Positions 63,181-64,000 of a stretch of DNA of 64,000 nt are shown here, in pieces; position 1 is the first letter of the stretch, and every line of letters starts with the position of its first letter. A program made the translations under genes and the position numbers. The notes under the pieces are model-generated. The model was given only the letters and a program-made list of their open reading frames with translations. It did no database searches and was not told the DNA's origin. Where the stretch lies: assembly GCF_003419895.1 (NCBI RefSeq), contig NZ_QPMM01000001.1, forward strand, positions 992,001 to 1,056,000. The letters run 5' to 3'. Source of the DNA: Chitinophaga silvatica. GTDB taxonomy: Bacteria > Bacteroidota > Bacteroidia > Chitinophagales > Chitinophagaceae.

Positions 63181-64000
63181 TTAGTTGGAAGGACTGAAGT
63201 TATAACGGATAGTGATACCATAAGTGCGCGGATCACCCAGCACTGCGGCATACTGACCAGCATTGCCTGCTGCTACCAGTAATTGTTCGAAGTAATTTTT
63301 GTTGAAGAGATTCCGACCCCAAACAAATATGGATACCCCTTTTGCAGCTCTGAATCCAAGGCGTCCATTAACCAATGCATAACCATCAATATTGAGGTAA
63401 AGAGAAGGAGAGGGGCTGGATGAAAATTCAGTGCGGTAGTAACCATCAAGTGCTAAGAAGAATCTGCCTCCCTGGCCAAGGAATTTTCCACCAATAGATG
63501 CTTCACCGCCAAGTGAACCTGCCCATTTGGAAATGCCTGGTAGTCTGCTGCCTGAAATATCTTTAAAAGCAGAAGGGGCACCAGTTTCCTCCAGCGGCAC
63601 CGGTGCATTTATAAAGGATTTGTATTTACCATCGGTATAAGATGCAGCACCAAAGAGAGAAAAATGATCATTGAAACGGATACTTCCATCAAGTTCTGCT
63701 CCACGTACCTGTACTTTTTCGGCATTTGCCAGATAACCACGGTTTACCCCCAGTTCTGCAGTTTGTACCTGTGTCTGGAAATCTTTGATATCAGTATTGT
63801 AAACAGCCAGGTTGAGGGTAGAGGAGGCAGATGGAGTGGTTTTAATACCTACTTCAAAGTGCTGAACATATTCCGGTTTTATTTGTGCCAGTTCAAGCAT
63901 TGGTTTTCCACCGGAAGTAGGTAATCCTCCAAGGTTAAGTCCTACTGGCTTGTAATTGGTGGAAAAGGTAGCGTAGGTATTGATGTTTTTGTTGGCTTTA
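63181..64000 (-). CDS. TonB-dependent receptor, C-terminal part (5' end outside window)
   Basis: About 273 codons are present and the frame is open to the window edge, so the N-terminal part lies beyond 64000. The sequence is the last third of a TonB-dependent receptor barrel: TNYKPVGLNLGG, IKPEYVQHFEVGIKT, AELDGSIRFNDHFSLFGAASY, VNGRLGFRA, VWGRNLFNKNYFEQ and the terminal strand GDPRTYGITIRYNF. These are typical of iron- or vitamin-type receptors rather than SusC. Substrate unknown. It is convergent with the GH92 gene and shares a terminator with it. Confidence 0.9.
   Translation of the reverse strand, partial: KANKNINTYATFSTNYKPVGLNLGGLPTSGGKPMLELAQIKPEYVQHFEVGIKTTPSASSTLNLAVYNTDIKDFQTQVQTAELGVNRGYLANAEKVQVRGAELDGSIRFNDHFSLFGAASYTDGKYKSFINAPVPLEETGAPSAFKDISGSRLPGISKWAGSLGGEASIGGKFLGQGGRFFLALDGYYRTEFSSSPSPSLYLNIDGYALVNGRLGFRAAKGVSIFVWGRNLFNKNYFEQLLVAAGNAGQYAAVLGDPRTYGITIRYNFSPSN

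Overview
The window looks like chromosome of a Bacteroidota bacterium, most likely a Chitinophagaceae member (inference). The support is SusC/SusD pairs, several TonB-dependent receptors, 800-residue FtsX-type permeases, signal peptides ending in -AQ, promoters carrying the TAnnTTTG -7 element, and many genes without a clear Shine-Dalgarno. I saw no rRNA, tRNA, insertion sequence or CRISPR array.

Layout. (1) 1-7094, minus strand: a heavy-metal efflux locus, CzcA-type RND pump (cut by the window edge), a DUF190 PII-like protein, adaptor and outer-membrane channel, followed by a CusSR-like kinase/regulator pair. (2) 7152-15801: a regulatory island. Two membrane kinases of the 7TMR-DISM type flank a NarL-type regulator. 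One kinase keeps the phospho-acceptor His but has lost its ATPase domain; the other has an intact ATPase domain but Asn at the acceptor position. Matching 7-4-7 palindromes sit in front of the kinase operon, of an unknown secreted two-gene operon, and of a hemerythrin/lipoprotein/OmpA operon, which suggests a small regulon. (3) 15869-25415: two thiol/redox proteins, then a second metal efflux operon with a DUF6660 protein, an RND pump fused to a TolC domain, an adaptor and a Zn/Cd P-type ATPase. (4) 25557-33264: two FtsX-family permeases, each with TGTTC-N6-GAACA palindromes upstream, around a lipocalin-like protein and a PQQ-dehydrogenase/cytochrome c fusion. (5) 33272-37246: a CLC-type fluoride exporter preceded by a fluoride (crcB) riboswitch, a thioredoxin-like/nucleosidase pair and a membrane AraC regulator. 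(6) 37247-38294: about 1 kb of non-coding DNA with three 131-bp tandem repeats enclosed by nested inverted repeats.

(7) 38295-45237: an outer-membrane beta-barrel protein, a possible structured RNA, and an iron-siderophore uptake operon (receptor, DUF4198, PepSY). (8) 45312-51355: a large sugar dehydrogenase/PKD/cytochrome c/CBM protein, a small conserved protein and a membrane-anchored Kelch/SARP-type regulator. (9) 51440-55905: an SGNH hydrolase, SxtJ, DUF5989, carbamoyltransferase operon. (10) 56037-63093: SusC, SusD and a GH92 alpha-mannosidase, a mannose-glycan utilisation locus. (11) 63181-64000: the C-terminal part of another TonB-dependent receptor.

The most unusual content is the split-kinase regulatory island with its palindromic operators (7-15.8 kb). 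The Sxt-like carbamoylation cassette, the Kelch/SARP regulator and the nested repeat at 37.4-38.0 kb come next.
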